Shown here one piece after another: positions 1 to 6,797 of a DNA stretch of 7,786 nt. The notes under the pieces are model-generated. The model searched no databases. It saw nothing but the letters and a program-made list of their open reading frames with translations, and had not been told where the DNA came from. How positions within the stretch are numbered: the stretch's first letter is position 1; each line of letters begins with the position of its first letter. The stretch lies in NCBI GenBank assembly GCA_002476625.1, contig DLLC01000002.1:23023-30808 (forward strand). Direction: 5' to 3'. The DNA is from Porphyromonadaceae bacterium UBA7572. Its GTDB lineage: Bacteria; Bacteroidota; Bacteroidia; Bacteroidales; Muribaculaceae. The position numbers and the translations under genes were made by a program.

Positions 1-17
1 TACCATGAAAAACCGAT

Positions 18-45
18 GCAAAAGTAGTGGAAATATGTTATACAA
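18..45 (-). promoter_or_regulatory. Possible promoter for a leftward gene beyond the window
   Basis: Read on the minus strand, positions 26 to 18 give TACTTTTGC, a full match to the Bacteroidota -7 consensus TAnnTTTGY. A TTG lies upstream at 45-43, but only 16 bp away rather than the usual 19-21, so the -33 element is weak. Transcription would leave the window about 10 bp from the edge, so the gene it would serve cannot be seen. A 7-bp inverted repeat overlaps its upstream part. The call rests on one short motif and could be chance in AT-rich DNA. Confidence 0.35.
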
Positions 46-53
46 CATAACAT
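35..53. repeat. Perfect 7-bp inverted repeat, operator-like
   Basis: The sequence ATGTTAT-ACAAC-ATAACAT has two exactly complementary 7-bp arms around a 5-bp spacer. It sits just upstream of, and overlapping the -33 region of, the possible minus-strand promoter at 18-45. This is the size and place expected for a dimeric regulator site. The stem is AT-rich and has no T-tract, so a terminator is unlikely. The binding protein is unknown. Confidence 0.4.
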
Positions 54-210
54 TTGAGCAACTTTTTGCCGTAAATTAACACGTTTTAACAGCGTGAGGT
101 AATTTATGCAGATATTTCACATATTGTTACACTTCTTTTATGACGAAACAGTCTCGCTTTCGCAACGAAGACATGGCGCTATGTGATTCACTGAGAATGT
201 GCCATTGTCA

Positions 211-236
211 TTTAACCAGTCTGAAGATAGGTTAAA
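211..236. repeat. Small inverted repeat (7-bp arms, 12-nt spacer)
   Basis: TTTAACC at 211-217 and GGTTAAA at 230-236 are exact reverse complements. There is no GC-rich stem and only a run of four A on the right, so it is a poor terminator. It may be a weak hairpin or a protein-binding site, or it may be chance. Confidence 0.3.
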
Positions 237-257
237 AGTGCAGATATGAATAGCAGC

Positions 258-287
258 TCCCCGCTTGGGTTATTAGTTAGCTAAATG
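258..287. repeat. Direct repeat, copy 1 (terminator-flank remnant)
   Basis: TCCCCGCTTG is followed after a short variable stretch by GTTAGCTAAATG. The same two words in the same order occur at 405-431, where the first is the right arm of the giant gene's terminator and the second lies just before its stop codon. Copy 1 has a 3-bp insertion between them and lacks the opposite terminator arm, so it cannot form the hairpin. It may be a leftover of a duplicated or deleted 3' gene end. Confidence 0.5.
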
Positions 288-377
288 TGGGCGTGTATGC
301 GGCTTTCTGTGGGTGAAGTGGTTTTAAAATTCGCTTACAGGTATTGGATAGCTTAATTGTGTTTTTAGTGGGGACGG

Positions 378-413
378 AAAAAAGCGGGGAACAGCTTTTG
401 CCGTTCCCCGCTT
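378..413 (-). terminator. Intrinsic terminator of the giant GLUG-repeat gene
   Basis: On the minus strand an 11-bp perfect stem, AAGCGGGGAAC pairing with GTTCCCCGCTT around a 10-nt loop, runs straight into a tract of six T (A6 at 378-383 on the plus strand). The stem starts 30 bp past the stop codon at 444-446, as expected for a factor-independent terminator. There is no T-tract on the plus-strand side, so it acts in one direction. It implies the giant gene ends its transcript and is not co-transcribed with anything to the left. Confidence 0.88.
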
Positions 414-431
414 GAGTTAGTTAGCTAAATG
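405..431. repeat. Direct repeat, copy 2 (overlaps terminator)
   Basis: This is the partner of the repeat at 258-287, offset by 147 bp. TCCCCGCTTG at 405-414 overlaps the terminator stem, and TTAGCTAAATG at 421-431 lies between the stem and the giant gene's stop codon. It contains the palindrome TTAGCTAA. Confidence 0.5.
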
Positions 432-443
432 AATATGAATGCG

Positions 444-611
444 CTATTTGATCACAATCTTGCGCGCCACGCTCTTGCCGCCTGTCATCACGTCTTTCAC
501 GATGTAGATGCCTGCGTCGGCTGGGCGCTTGGTGCCAAGTGCCACACCTCCGATGGTGTAGTATTCGCTCTTTACCACAGCTGCGTCGGCGTTAAGGTCG
601 TCGATGCCTGT
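444..611 (-). other. C-terminal sorting-like tail
   Basis: The last 55 residues run TGIDDLN, then YYTIGGVALG, RPADAGIYIVKD and KSVARKIVIK. The G(I/V)Y(I/V) strand and basic end recall the type IX secretion C-terminal domain. The tail is shorter than the usual 70-100 residues and lacks the PNP-type motif. Such short tails are common on exported Prevotella-type proteins. Surface delivery by this tail is an inference. Confidence 0.5.
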
Positions 612-3600
612 GGGCTGCTCTATGAAGAGGCTATAGGTGACGGTGCGGTCGCCAAGTTGCTTGGTAACCCATGCCTCGCCTTCTTCGGAGCAAGTGACCT
701 TGCCGTCGGAGTTGATGGTGAGGTTGGCACTGCTGGTCCATGTGGTGCCGGCAGGAGTGCCCACCACGAACGAGGTGCGCACGTGGTCGTAGGTTTCGCC
801 TTCGCCCACCACTGGCACGGCTGCGAAGAAGTTGGCCACTTCGTTTTGCGCATGAGCTTTCAGAGTGGGATACATACCGGGAATGATTGTGAACGCGGTG
901 TCGGAAGCGAGTGCGCTACACAGTGCGAGGTCGCGTGTACTCACGCCTTTCGCTTTCGCGTCGACGGTGCTGACGGTGAGGCCCTTGTTCACATCGGTGT
1001 CGTAATACACGTTGGTGATGGTCATGTCCTCGTCTTTCGATGGGCAGATGTGACCGCTGGTGCTGGCGTCGTCGGTGGCGATTTCACCGGCGTTGTACAC
1101 ATTCACCAGGGTGAAGTCGCTGAATATGCCTGCGGCGATACCGCCCACATAACCCTTACCGGTCACCTTACCCATATTGTAGCTGTCGTAGATTTGGCAG
1201 CGACCGTAGCCCCAGAGGCCTCCAGCCACGCCATATTTGTTGGCTGCGCCAGTGGAAGTGACATTGCCAAGGTTGAAGCAGCTGTAAGCGATGCCTGGGC
1301 CGATGCCGCCAAAGCCGCCGATGCCGTAGCCAGTGCCCGTCACATTGCCGGTGTTGTAGCAGTTCTTAGCCGTACCGCTCATGCCGCCGGCGAAGCCGCC
1401 CACGAATTTGGCGTTGGCGTTCACGTTGCCGGTGTTGTAGCAGTCTTCATAATAGGTTTCGGAGTCGTTGTCGCCAATCACACCGCCGGTGTACTGGCCG
1501 TTGCTCTCCACGTTGCCGGTGTTGTAGCAGCGAACCATGCGGCATACATAGCCAGCTGTGCCGGCTTGCTTACCAGCCACGCCGCCCACATTGGTAGATG
1601 AGATGCTGGTCACGTTGCCAGTGTTGTAGCAGTCGGTGAGGTCAGAGCCATCAAAAAGACGGCCAGCCACACCACCGATATAGCTCTTGCCTGTGATGAA
1701 GCCCTCGTTGTAGCAGCCTGTCATCACCATTGGGGTGAGCGACTTTTTGCCGCCACCAAGTATGCCACCCACATAGCTGCCACTCGACACGATGTTGGCC
1801 TCATTGTGGCAGTAGAGAATAGAGTCGCCGCCATTTGATGTGGCCACGATGCCTGCCAGTGTGGATCCGCCTGTGATCACACCCTTGTTCACACAGCCAC
1901 GGATAGTGCCGCTGTTATACACTGCTATACCAGCTACGCTGCCTTTCTTGGTGTCTGGGCCGATGGCGGTGTCGTTCACGCAGTTCTCCACCAGGCCGCC
2001 TTTTTCCACATAGTAGGCGATGCCTGCCAGATAGCTGCCCTTGGAGTCGATTAGGCCATAATTCTTACAGTTCACAACCGAGCCACCGCTCTTCACGTAG
2101 CCAGCGATACCAGCTGTGGAGCTGCTTGTGGTGTAAACCTTGGCGTGGTTGTCGCAGTTATAGACCTTGCCATACACGTTGCCTGCGATGGCGCCAGTGT
2201 AGCGGTAGCCTGTGATGGTGCCGCTCATCATGGTGAGGTCGTGAACTGCGCCCTGTGGGCCCACGTTGCCGAAGAGGCCACGGTTACTCTCAGTTTTCTC
2301 TACCACATTGTTGATGTTGTAGAATTTCTTGCCGTTGCCGTTGAAGTCGCCATTGAAGCTGCCTGCGTCCACACCCACGCATTCGTAGGCAGTGTCGCCG
2401 AAGTCAATGTCGTTGAGCACTTTGAAGTAGCGGCCGTTGAACGGGTAAGCCTCGGTGTTGGTAAACTGAGCCAGTTTGAGCATATCGTCCTTGCTCTTGA
2501 TCTGGAATGGGTCGGCTGCGGTACCCTGTCCGTCGAATACGTTTGGCATGGCACGCAGAGCGATAGCTTTGGTGTAATCGCCCGCTTTAGCGATAAGCGT
2601 GTCGCGGAGTGAAGAGGTGCCTTCGGTGAGGATAGGCTTGAGCACTCCGTCTGCTGCGGTAAAGTTAACACCCTTGGCGAGTGTCCACTGCAGGTCGCTT
2701 GCCTTGTAGAGCTGTGCGTTGGTGAACACGTCGTCGGCATTTTGGCCGTCGGCGAAGGTCACCACCATCTTACGGTTGGCGATAACGGATGGCTCGTCTT
2801 TGAAAGCCTTGATCACAGGATACAGGCCTGCGGCCCAGTCGTAGCGGTCGGCGTCGAGGCCCTCGAGAGCCTTTCCGCTGGTGAGCACACTGGTGTTGAC
2901 GCCCTTTGCGCTTGGCACCACCGAGCTTGCTGCGCCGCCGTAGAATCCGATTTGTGCGTCATAATAATTGTCGTGCACATCATAAGAAGCGCCAGGTGCA
3001 CTTGCAAGCACTGCACCACGGGCAGCGTTGGTGGCGTCGAAGCGCTCCACCGTGCCGTAGTTGAGGTTGTATTCCACTGTGCCATTCTGCACGGCCGAGG
3101 TGGTAATGCCACCCACTGTGCGGCTGGCGTACACTGCACCGGCATTGACATTGCCGCGAATTACGCTTGTGCCGCCACTTGTGGCCACGATGCCAGCCAC
3201 CTGTGTCTGTGCGTTAGCCTTGTGGCTTGCGTCGATGCTGTCGCCCTCGATGAAGCCGTCGTTCTGGCAGTATTGTACAGTGCCGAGCGAGTAGCCTGCG
3301 ATGCCGGCTCCGTAAGTGCTTCCCACCACAATGTGTCCTGCGTTGTAGCAGCTTTCCACCAGGGCGCCTGGCTCATTCAGTGCCACCACGCCAGCGGCAT
3401 AGCTGTATGAAGCGGTGCAGGGGGCAAAATTCTTGCAGTTGATCACTTTTCCGTAGTTCACGGCCGCCACGCCAGAGGCGTAATTGTAGGCCTTGAAAGA
3501 GCAGTCGTTGGCTATGGTGAGGTTCTTCACAGTGCCGTTTTCGCCAATAAAGCCGAAGAGCGAAACAGCCACAAGCGACTGCTTGTTGTCGGCCTTGCCC

Positions 3601-6584
3601 TCTTCGTTGTAAACCACACCGTCGATTTTGAGGTTGTGGATAGCGTAGCCGCCACCGTCGTAGGTGGCATTGAGCTGGCGTGCGCTGTTGCCGCCCATAC
3701 CGATGCCACCGAATCCGGAGGCGTCGATATCGTTCACCTGCTTGAAGAAGTCGCCTTTGAAAGTCTGGCCATGCTGCGAGATGCCCTCGTCAAGAGCCTC
3801 AAGGTCGGCTTTAGTCTTAATCAGATATGGGTCGGCTTCCGTGCCCGAACCGCTAAAGAGCGATGGATTGATGGTGGAGAGTGAATACATCTTCACTTGG
3901 CTGTTGTCGGCCTTAGAGAGCGCCACGAGCACTTCGTTGGAGTACACATCTTTCACTGTCACCGAGTCGCCCTGGAGTTTCAAGCCTTCGGTTTCGTCCA
4001 CAAACGAGCTTGAGCCGTAGAGCTTCCAGAAAATGTCGTTCTTGGTAGAAAGTTTGAAAGTGCGGCGCACCTTCGACACGTTGTCTCCCTCGGGGAAGAA
4101 GATTGGAGCAGCAGTCATATAGGCTGCATTGGTGTTGGAATATGTCTTCAAACGTGGATACAAGCCTTCTGCAAATTCCCATACCGTGGGGTCAAGGCCT
4201 TCGATAGCCTTTCCACTGGTGAGCTGCGCAGTGGTGAGCTCCATGTGCTGCACAGAGTCGGCTGCGATCAGCCCTTGCATCTGGGTGTCGTAGTACACGT
4301 TGCGGAACACGCTGTCGCGGTAGGCTGTGCCATACACGCCCATTGAATTGCGTGTGGCTGGATTGCGCACCTGTCCGTAATTGAGGCAGCGTTCCACTTT
4401 AGAGAGGTTGAACCATTGCTTCACTGGGTTAGAAGAGCTTACCGAATAGGAAGGGTTGCTTACGTAGCCAACCACGCCGCCAACCATAGTGGAGCTTGAC
4501 GAGTTGATGACGATGTTGCCATTATAGCAGTCATATAGATTACCGCCATAGATGTTGCCTGCGATACCACCTACTGCACCCTTCGATGTGGTGCCACTGG
4601 TTTCTGCCATGGTGCTGATAGGGCCAGCGTTGAAGCAGCGTTGCACGGTGGACTGAAGCACTTGTCCTGCCACACCGCCCACATTTGGTGATGCCACTTT
4701 AGAGGTGATTTGCATGTCGCTGTAGCTGTCGGTGAGCAGGGCCTCACAGTTCTTGCCTGGGAGGGTGCTGCCAACCACGCCGCCTACAGCTTTCCATGTA
4801 GAGCTGGCCACGCTGGTCACTGTGATAGAGCCGTGTGCCTGAAGATGGCTTGCCACTGCATAGCCAGCGACAGTGCCTGCAATACCGGCGTTTTCACCTG
4901 CACCGTTGATAGAGCCGTTGAACACGCAGTTGTCGAGTTTAGGACCGTTGAAATAGCCCACTACGCCAGCGGCGCAGTAGTCTGTGGCAGTGATTTTACT
5001 GCCTTCCACGGTGATGTTGGTCATGGTGCCGGAGCATTTTCCCGCCACAGTGCCAGTGAAGCGTCCGCCAGTGGTGATGGTGGCATCCTCCATTTTCAGG
5101 TTGGTGATGCTGCTCACGGTGTCGGTCATGCCAAACAGGCCTTGGTAATTCTCCGCGCCGACGGCTATTTTCAGATTCTTCACAGTGTGGTTCTCGCCGT
5201 CGAATGAGCCACGGAATGGTGTTTCCTCGCTTGCGCCTATTGGGGTGTAGGCGAGGGTGGAGGCGGCGAAGTCGATGTCGCTGCCGAGTTTCACGTATTT
5301 GCCCTTATAGTCGTTGCCGGCGTTCACGTCTTCGGCAAGGGCATTGATTTGTGAGTACTTGGTGATGACGTATGGGTTTGCTTTGGAGCCGTCGCCAGTC
5401 CAGTCTTGAGCGGTAGCGGCAGGGTATTTTACTACGCCGCTCTCAAAGTTGATGGTGGCTGATAGCACGCCAAGGGCGCGAGTGCTGGGCGATGCCTGGC
5501 AGAACACTCCGTAGTTGCCGAAGGTGATCTGGGTGTCGGTGCCCGTGCCCACAATGTTGCCGCTCTGTGAGTTTTTACTCTTTGCCCAGTCGGCTGGGTA
5601 GCAGTTGAATGGGCCATATAGAGCGTTGGTGAAAATGAGTTGTGGTGAAATGCTTGCAGTCTTGTTGGGCTTCAGTCGCATTTTCACCACGGCTCCGTTG
5701 CCAGTGAAGTTGACGATTTCCACCTCATTGTCATAGGTCTGGTCGATGTACACGGGATAGGTGCGCACTGAGTCGGTGTTGGTCACTTTCTTCCCGTCGT
5801 AGATGACCTCGCTGATGGTGGCGTTGGTGGGCTTGAACACACTCTTTGTGTAGATGCCGAAAGAGCCGCCTTTCGATGGGCCGCTCACCACCATCACTCC
5901 CCATGAGCCGAGGGTGATGTTGCCGTTGGCGTCGATGGTGCCGGCGATAGGCGTGGTGGTGCTATACACCCGCTGATTCAAGTCCATGGAGCAGGCCCAG
6001 ATGGGGCCGTAGGTGGAATGATCGTAAATCTTTCCGGGGGTAATGGCCACTGTGCCTGCGCTCAGGTCGTAGGTGCACTGTAGCGTGTCGGTCAGCCCCC
6101 AAAGGTTGTAGAGCACGGCATGCGAGTCGTCCACCTTCTTGATGGTGACAACGCCGTTCACGCTGGTGGTGCCATCGGTGTACTTGGTGTCGTATTCCGC
6201 AGCGTAGAACACGTCGGGCACCGCAGTCGGGGCTTTAGCCACACGACGTGCGCCTTTGGGTTTGGTCACTTGCCAGATGCCAGGCTCGAACTTCTGCTTC
6301 AGCAGGCTCATAGCCTTTTCTCCTCTGGCGTTCACTTCTTTTGCTACGCTCGCCTTGCCTGTGGGCTTGACACCTTTTGCTTCCGCAATCCGGGTCTCAA
6401 ACTCTTTGACGGCTTCTGCGTCGTGCTGCGCCGTTGAGGCTTGCGATGCACTGGTTGCCGATGCTTCAGCCTGTGGGCTTGACTTCAGCAGCTGTGCCGT
6501 TTGCTCAAACGACTGAGCCTGCCCATAGATGGTCATAAGAGCCATCACGCATGTGAGCAGGCTGTAGAGTAACTTTTTCGTCAT
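444..6584 (-). CDS. Giant exported GLUG-motif repeat protein, probable surface adhesin
   Basis: The 2046-residue product probably acts outside the cell as a surface or secreted adhesin-like protein; its ligand is unknown. Residues 1-23 form a Sec signal peptide (MTKK, hydrophobic core, cleavage after GQA). An Ala/Ser-rich, charged helical segment follows (about 25-110), then two related beta-rich domains (about 120-250 and 257-385), each with a YGP motif and a final GxxGV strand. Three blocks follow, opening at D394 (WTGDGSKANPY), G912 (GSGTEADPY) and D1351 (GQGTAADPF). Each has a DID strand, an F(N/D)G turn, usually GLFG, then many 25-35-residue repeats of the GGVAG...CYNTGNV type, as in Pfam GLUG proteins, which are thought to form a beta-helix. 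Each closes with a YYD...GLYP-type motif and an Ig-like spacer of 75-95 residues. A tail at 1992-2046 (TGIDDLN...YYTIGG...GIYIVKD) resembles Bacteroidota sorting tails. The ATG at 6584 is chosen because the signal peptide begins there; no Shine-Dalgarno is visible. No frameshift is seen. The family is firm; the adhesin role is inferred. Confidence 0.93.
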   Translation of the reverse strand: MTKKLLYSLLTCVMALMTIYGQAQSFEQTAQLLKSSPQAEASATSASQASTAQHDAEAVKEFETRIAEAKGVKPTGKASVAKEVNARGEKAMSLLKQKFEPGIWQVTKPKGARRVAKAPTAVPDVFYAAEYDTKYTDGTTSVNGVVTIKKVDDSHAVLYNLWGLTDTLQCTYDLSAGTVAITPGKIYDHSTYGPIWACSMDLNQRVYSTTTPIAGTIDANGNITLGSWGVMVVSGPSKGGSFGIYTKSVFKPTNATISEVIYDGKKVTNTDSVRTYPVYIDQTYDNEVEIVNFTGNGAVVKMRLKPNKTASISPQLIFTNALYGPFNCYPADWAKSKNSQSGNIVGTGTDTQITFGNYGVFCQASPSTRALGVLSATINFESGVVKYPAATAQDWTGDGSKANPYVITKYSQINALAEDVNAGNDYKGKYVKLGSDIDFAASTLAYTPIGASEETPFRGSFDGENHTVKNLKIAVGAENYQGLFGMTDTVSSITNLKMEDATITTGGRFTGTVAGKCSGTMTNITVEGSKITATDYCAAGVVGYFNGPKLDNCVFNGSINGAGENAGIAGTVAGYAVASHLQAHGSITVTSVASSTWKAVGGVVGSTLPGKNCEALLTDSYSDMQITSKVASPNVGGVAGQVLQSTVQRCFNAGPISTMAETSGTTSKGAVGGIAGNIYGGNLYDCYNGNIVINSSSSTMVGGVVGYVSNPSYSVSSSNPVKQWFNLSKVERCLNYGQVRNPATRNSMGVYGTAYRDSVFRNVYYDTQMQGLIAADSVQHMELTTAQLTSGKAIEGLDPTVWEFAEGLYPRLKTYSNTNAAYMTAAPIFFPEGDNVSKVRRTFKLSTKNDIFWKLYGSSSFVDETEGLKLQGDSVTVKDVYSNEVLVALSKADNSQVKMYSLSTINPSLFSGSGTEADPYLIKTKADLEALDEGISQHGQTFKGDFFKQVNDIDASGFGGIGMGGNSARQLNATYDGGGYAIHNLKIDGVVYNEEGKADNKQSLVAVSLFGFIGENGTVKNLTIANDCSFKAYNYASGVAAVNYGKVINCKNFAPCTASYSYAAGVVALNEPGALVESCYNAGHIVVGSTYGAGIAGYSLGTVQYCQNDGFIEGDSIDASHKANAQTQVAGIVATSGGTSVIRGNVNAGAVYASRTVGGITTSAVQNGTVEYNLNYGTVERFDATNAARGAVLASAPGASYDVHDNYYDAQIGFYGGAASSVVPSAKGVNTSVLTSGKALEGLDADRYDWAAGLYPVIKAFKDEPSVIANRKMVVTFADGQNADDVFTNAQLYKASDLQWTLAKGVNFTAADGVLKPILTEGTSSLRDTLIAKAGDYTKAIALRAMPNVFDGQGTAADPFQIKSKDDMLKLAQFTNTEAYPFNGRYFKVLNDIDFGDTAYECVGVDAGSFNGDFNGNGKKFYNINNVVEKTESNRGLFGNVGPQGAVHDLTMMSGTITGYRYTGAIAGNVYGKVYNCDNHAKVYTTSSSTAGIAGYVKSGGSVVNCKNYGLIDSKGSYLAGIAYYVEKGGLVENCVNDTAIGPDTKKGSVAGIAVYNSGTIRGCVNKGVITGGSTLAGIVATSNGGDSILYCHNEANIVSSGSYVGGILGGGKKSLTPMVMTGCYNEGFITGKSYIGGVAGRLFDGSDLTDCYNTGNVTSISSTNVGGVAGKQAGTAGYVCRMVRCYNTGNVESNGQYTGGVIGDNDSETYYEDCYNTGNVNANAKFVGGFAGGMSGTAKNCYNTGNVTGTGYGIGGFGGIGPGIAYSCFNLGNVTSTGAANKYGVAGGLWGYGRCQIYDSYNMGKVTGKGYVGGIAAGIFSDFTLVNVYNAGEIATDDASTSGHICPSKDEDMTITNVYYDTDVNKGLTVSTVDAKAKGVSTRDLALCSALASDTAFTIIPGMYPTLKAHAQNEVANFFAAVPVVGEGETYDHVRTSFVVGTPAGTTWTSSANLTINSDGKVTCSEEGEAWVTKQLGDRTVTYSLFIEQPTGIDDLNADAAVVKSEYYTIGGVALGTKRPADAGIYIVKDVMTGGKSVARKIVIK
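612..2534 (-). repeat. GLUG block 3, expanded, with closing motif and Ig-like spacer
   Basis: Residues 1351-1991, the longest block. It opens with DGQGTAADPFQI, NDIDFGD and GLFG and carries about 14 GLUG turns, including four near-identical CYNTGNV units. It closes with YYDTDVNKGL and GMYPTLK, but its closing motif has lost the LTSGKA core seen in blocks 1 and 2. An Ig-like segment (FVVGTPAGTTW...) precedes the tail. Confidence 0.75.
1341..1632 (-). repeat. Four near-identical CYNTGNV coding repeats
   Basis: Copies lie at 1341-1362, 1422-1443, 1509-1530 and 1611-1632, spaced 81, 87 and 102 bp apart, all multiples of three. The 22-bp units differ at only one base each or not at all, and encode CYNTGNV at residues 1652, 1686, 1715 and 1742. 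The sequence between them is much less alike. They are coding repeats in the outer turns of the beta-helix, not a CRISPR array. Confidence 0.85.
2555..3851 (-). repeat. GLUG block 2 with closing motif and Ig-like spacer
   Basis: Residues 912 to about 1343. It opens with GSGTEADPYLI and NDIDASGFGGIG, then has about six GLUG-type turns (SGVAAV...CKNF, AGVVAL...CYNAG, AGIAGY...CQNDG). It closes with YYDAQIG, LTSGKALEGLD and GLYPVIK (about 1204-1260), then a spacer related to those of blocks 1 and 3. This is the shortest beta-helix of the three. Confidence 0.75.
3872..5405 (-). repeat. GLUG block 1 with closing motif and Ig-like spacer
   Basis: Residues 394 to about 905. It opens with WTGDGSKANPY, then DIDF, FRGSFDGENHTV and GLFG, and about eight GLUG-type turns such as AGVVGY...CVFNG and GGVAGQ...CFNAG. 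It closes with YYDTQMQG, LTSGKAIEGLD and GLYPRLK (about 760-812), followed by an Ig-like segment of some 90 residues. Confidence 0.75.
5430..6225 (-). repeat. Duplicated N-terminal beta-rich domain, two copies
   Basis: Residues about 120-250 and 257-385 align over their length. Copy 1 has YGPIWACSMDL near residue 191 and then GTIDANGNITLGSWGV; copy 2 has YGPFNCYPADW near residue 322 and then GNIVGTGTDTQITFGNYGV. The shared order and spacing of about 131 residues indicate an ancient tandem duplication. I do not recognise the family; the pattern of alternating strands suggests a beta-sandwich or calycin-like fold. Confidence 0.55.
6516..6584 (-). other. Signal peptide of the GLUG-repeat protein
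   Basis: Residues 1-23 have two lysines at positions 3-4, a hydrophobic core (LLYSLLTCVMALMTIYG) and a likely signal peptidase I site after GQA, with QS following. Cys12 is preceded by LLT, a poor lipobox, so a lipoprotein is less likely. Export across the inner membrane is well supported; the final location is not. Confidence 0.85.
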
Positions 6585-6776
6585 AGAGAAAAAATTTAGT
6601 TAATGAAATAGAGTGAGTTATATGTATTAATGTTATGCCATAGTGTGTACAGAACATTCTTTTTCCCTTCGACTGCAAATTTATATAAACATTCGTTAAT
6701 GACCAACAAAAAAGTTGCGAATTATCGTGTACGGTCGGTGAAAGTTGTGTGAAATGTAGAAAAAATGTTTAAAAGG
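6585..6776 (-). other. Intergenic leader between regulator and GLUG gene
   Basis: This 192-bp AT-rich gap separates the regulator's stop from the giant gene's start. It holds the promoter at 6675-6710 and an inferred leader of about 85 nt. Just before the ATG the minus strand reads CTAAATTTTTTCTCT, with no purine-rich Shine-Dalgarno, as is usual in Bacteroidota. I see no riboswitch or small gene. Confidence 0.6.
6675..6710 (-). promoter_or_regulatory. Bacteroidota-type promoter of the GLUG gene
   Basis: On the minus strand TAAATTTGC (6683-6675) matches the -7 consensus TAnnTTTGY at every fixed position. A TTG at 6706-6704 lies 20 bp upstream, the normal spacing for the -33 element, within the T-rich context TTTTTTGTTGG. 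The inferred start of transcription, near 6669, gives a leader of about 85 nt. This is the best promoter match in the gap and shows that the giant gene can be transcribed separately from the regulator. Confidence 0.75.
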
Positions 6777-6797
6777 CTAACTGTTTGTAGCTTTTTT
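6771..6797. terminator. Weak bidirectional hairpin at the regulator's 3' end
   Basis: AAAAGGCTA (6771-6779) and TAGCTTTT (6788-6795) pair around an 8-nt loop with one bulged base. The structure overlaps the regulator's TAG stop. The stem is AT-rich and weak; the minus strand has a T-rich stretch a few bases later and the plus strand a T6 run. It may slow or partly end transcription, but read-through into the giant gene cannot be excluded. Confidence 0.3.

Larger units (their letters stand above)
54..377. other. Non-coding AT-rich intergenic stretch
   Basis: No credible gene is seen on either strand: frames are short, are broken by stops, and lack the GC-rich codon pattern of the two real genes. 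I see no tRNA cloverleaf, rRNA segment or insertion-sequence end. What it does hold is a 7-bp inverted repeat at 211-236 and, at 258-287, an imperfect copy of the sequence that flanks the terminator of the giant gene. It separates that gene's terminator from the possible leftward promoter at the left edge. Confidence 0.6.

Noticed and set aside
429..1601. A 390-codon open frame on the plus strand
   Set aside because: It lies antisense to the repeat-rich end of the giant gene. Its product is a low-complexity Ala/Val/Gly/His string that mirrors the repeats, with no domain or plausible promoter. The minus-strand frame has a signal peptide, ordered domains and a terminator.
1341..1632. CRISPR-like array of 22-bp repeats
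   Set aside because: Spacings are multiples of three, the repeats encode CYNTGNV in frame, and the intervening sequence encodes further GLUG turns. There are no cas genes.
2145..5207. Other open frames of 60-222 codons on either strand within the giant gene
   Set aside because: They are shadow frames of a GC-rich repeat gene. Their products are Cys/His/Ala-rich or Ser/Thr/Arg-rich without recognisable motifs.
6547..6553. Lipobox at Cys12 of the giant protein
   Set aside because: The residues before the Cys are LLT, a poor fit to the [LVI][AST][GAS]C rule, and a good signal peptidase I site follows at GQA.
6585..6600. Poly-T tract before the giant gene's ATG as a phase-variation switch
   Set aside because: The run is only six bases, lies outside the promoter spacer and the coding region, and fits the ordinary AT-rich leaders of Bacteroidota.
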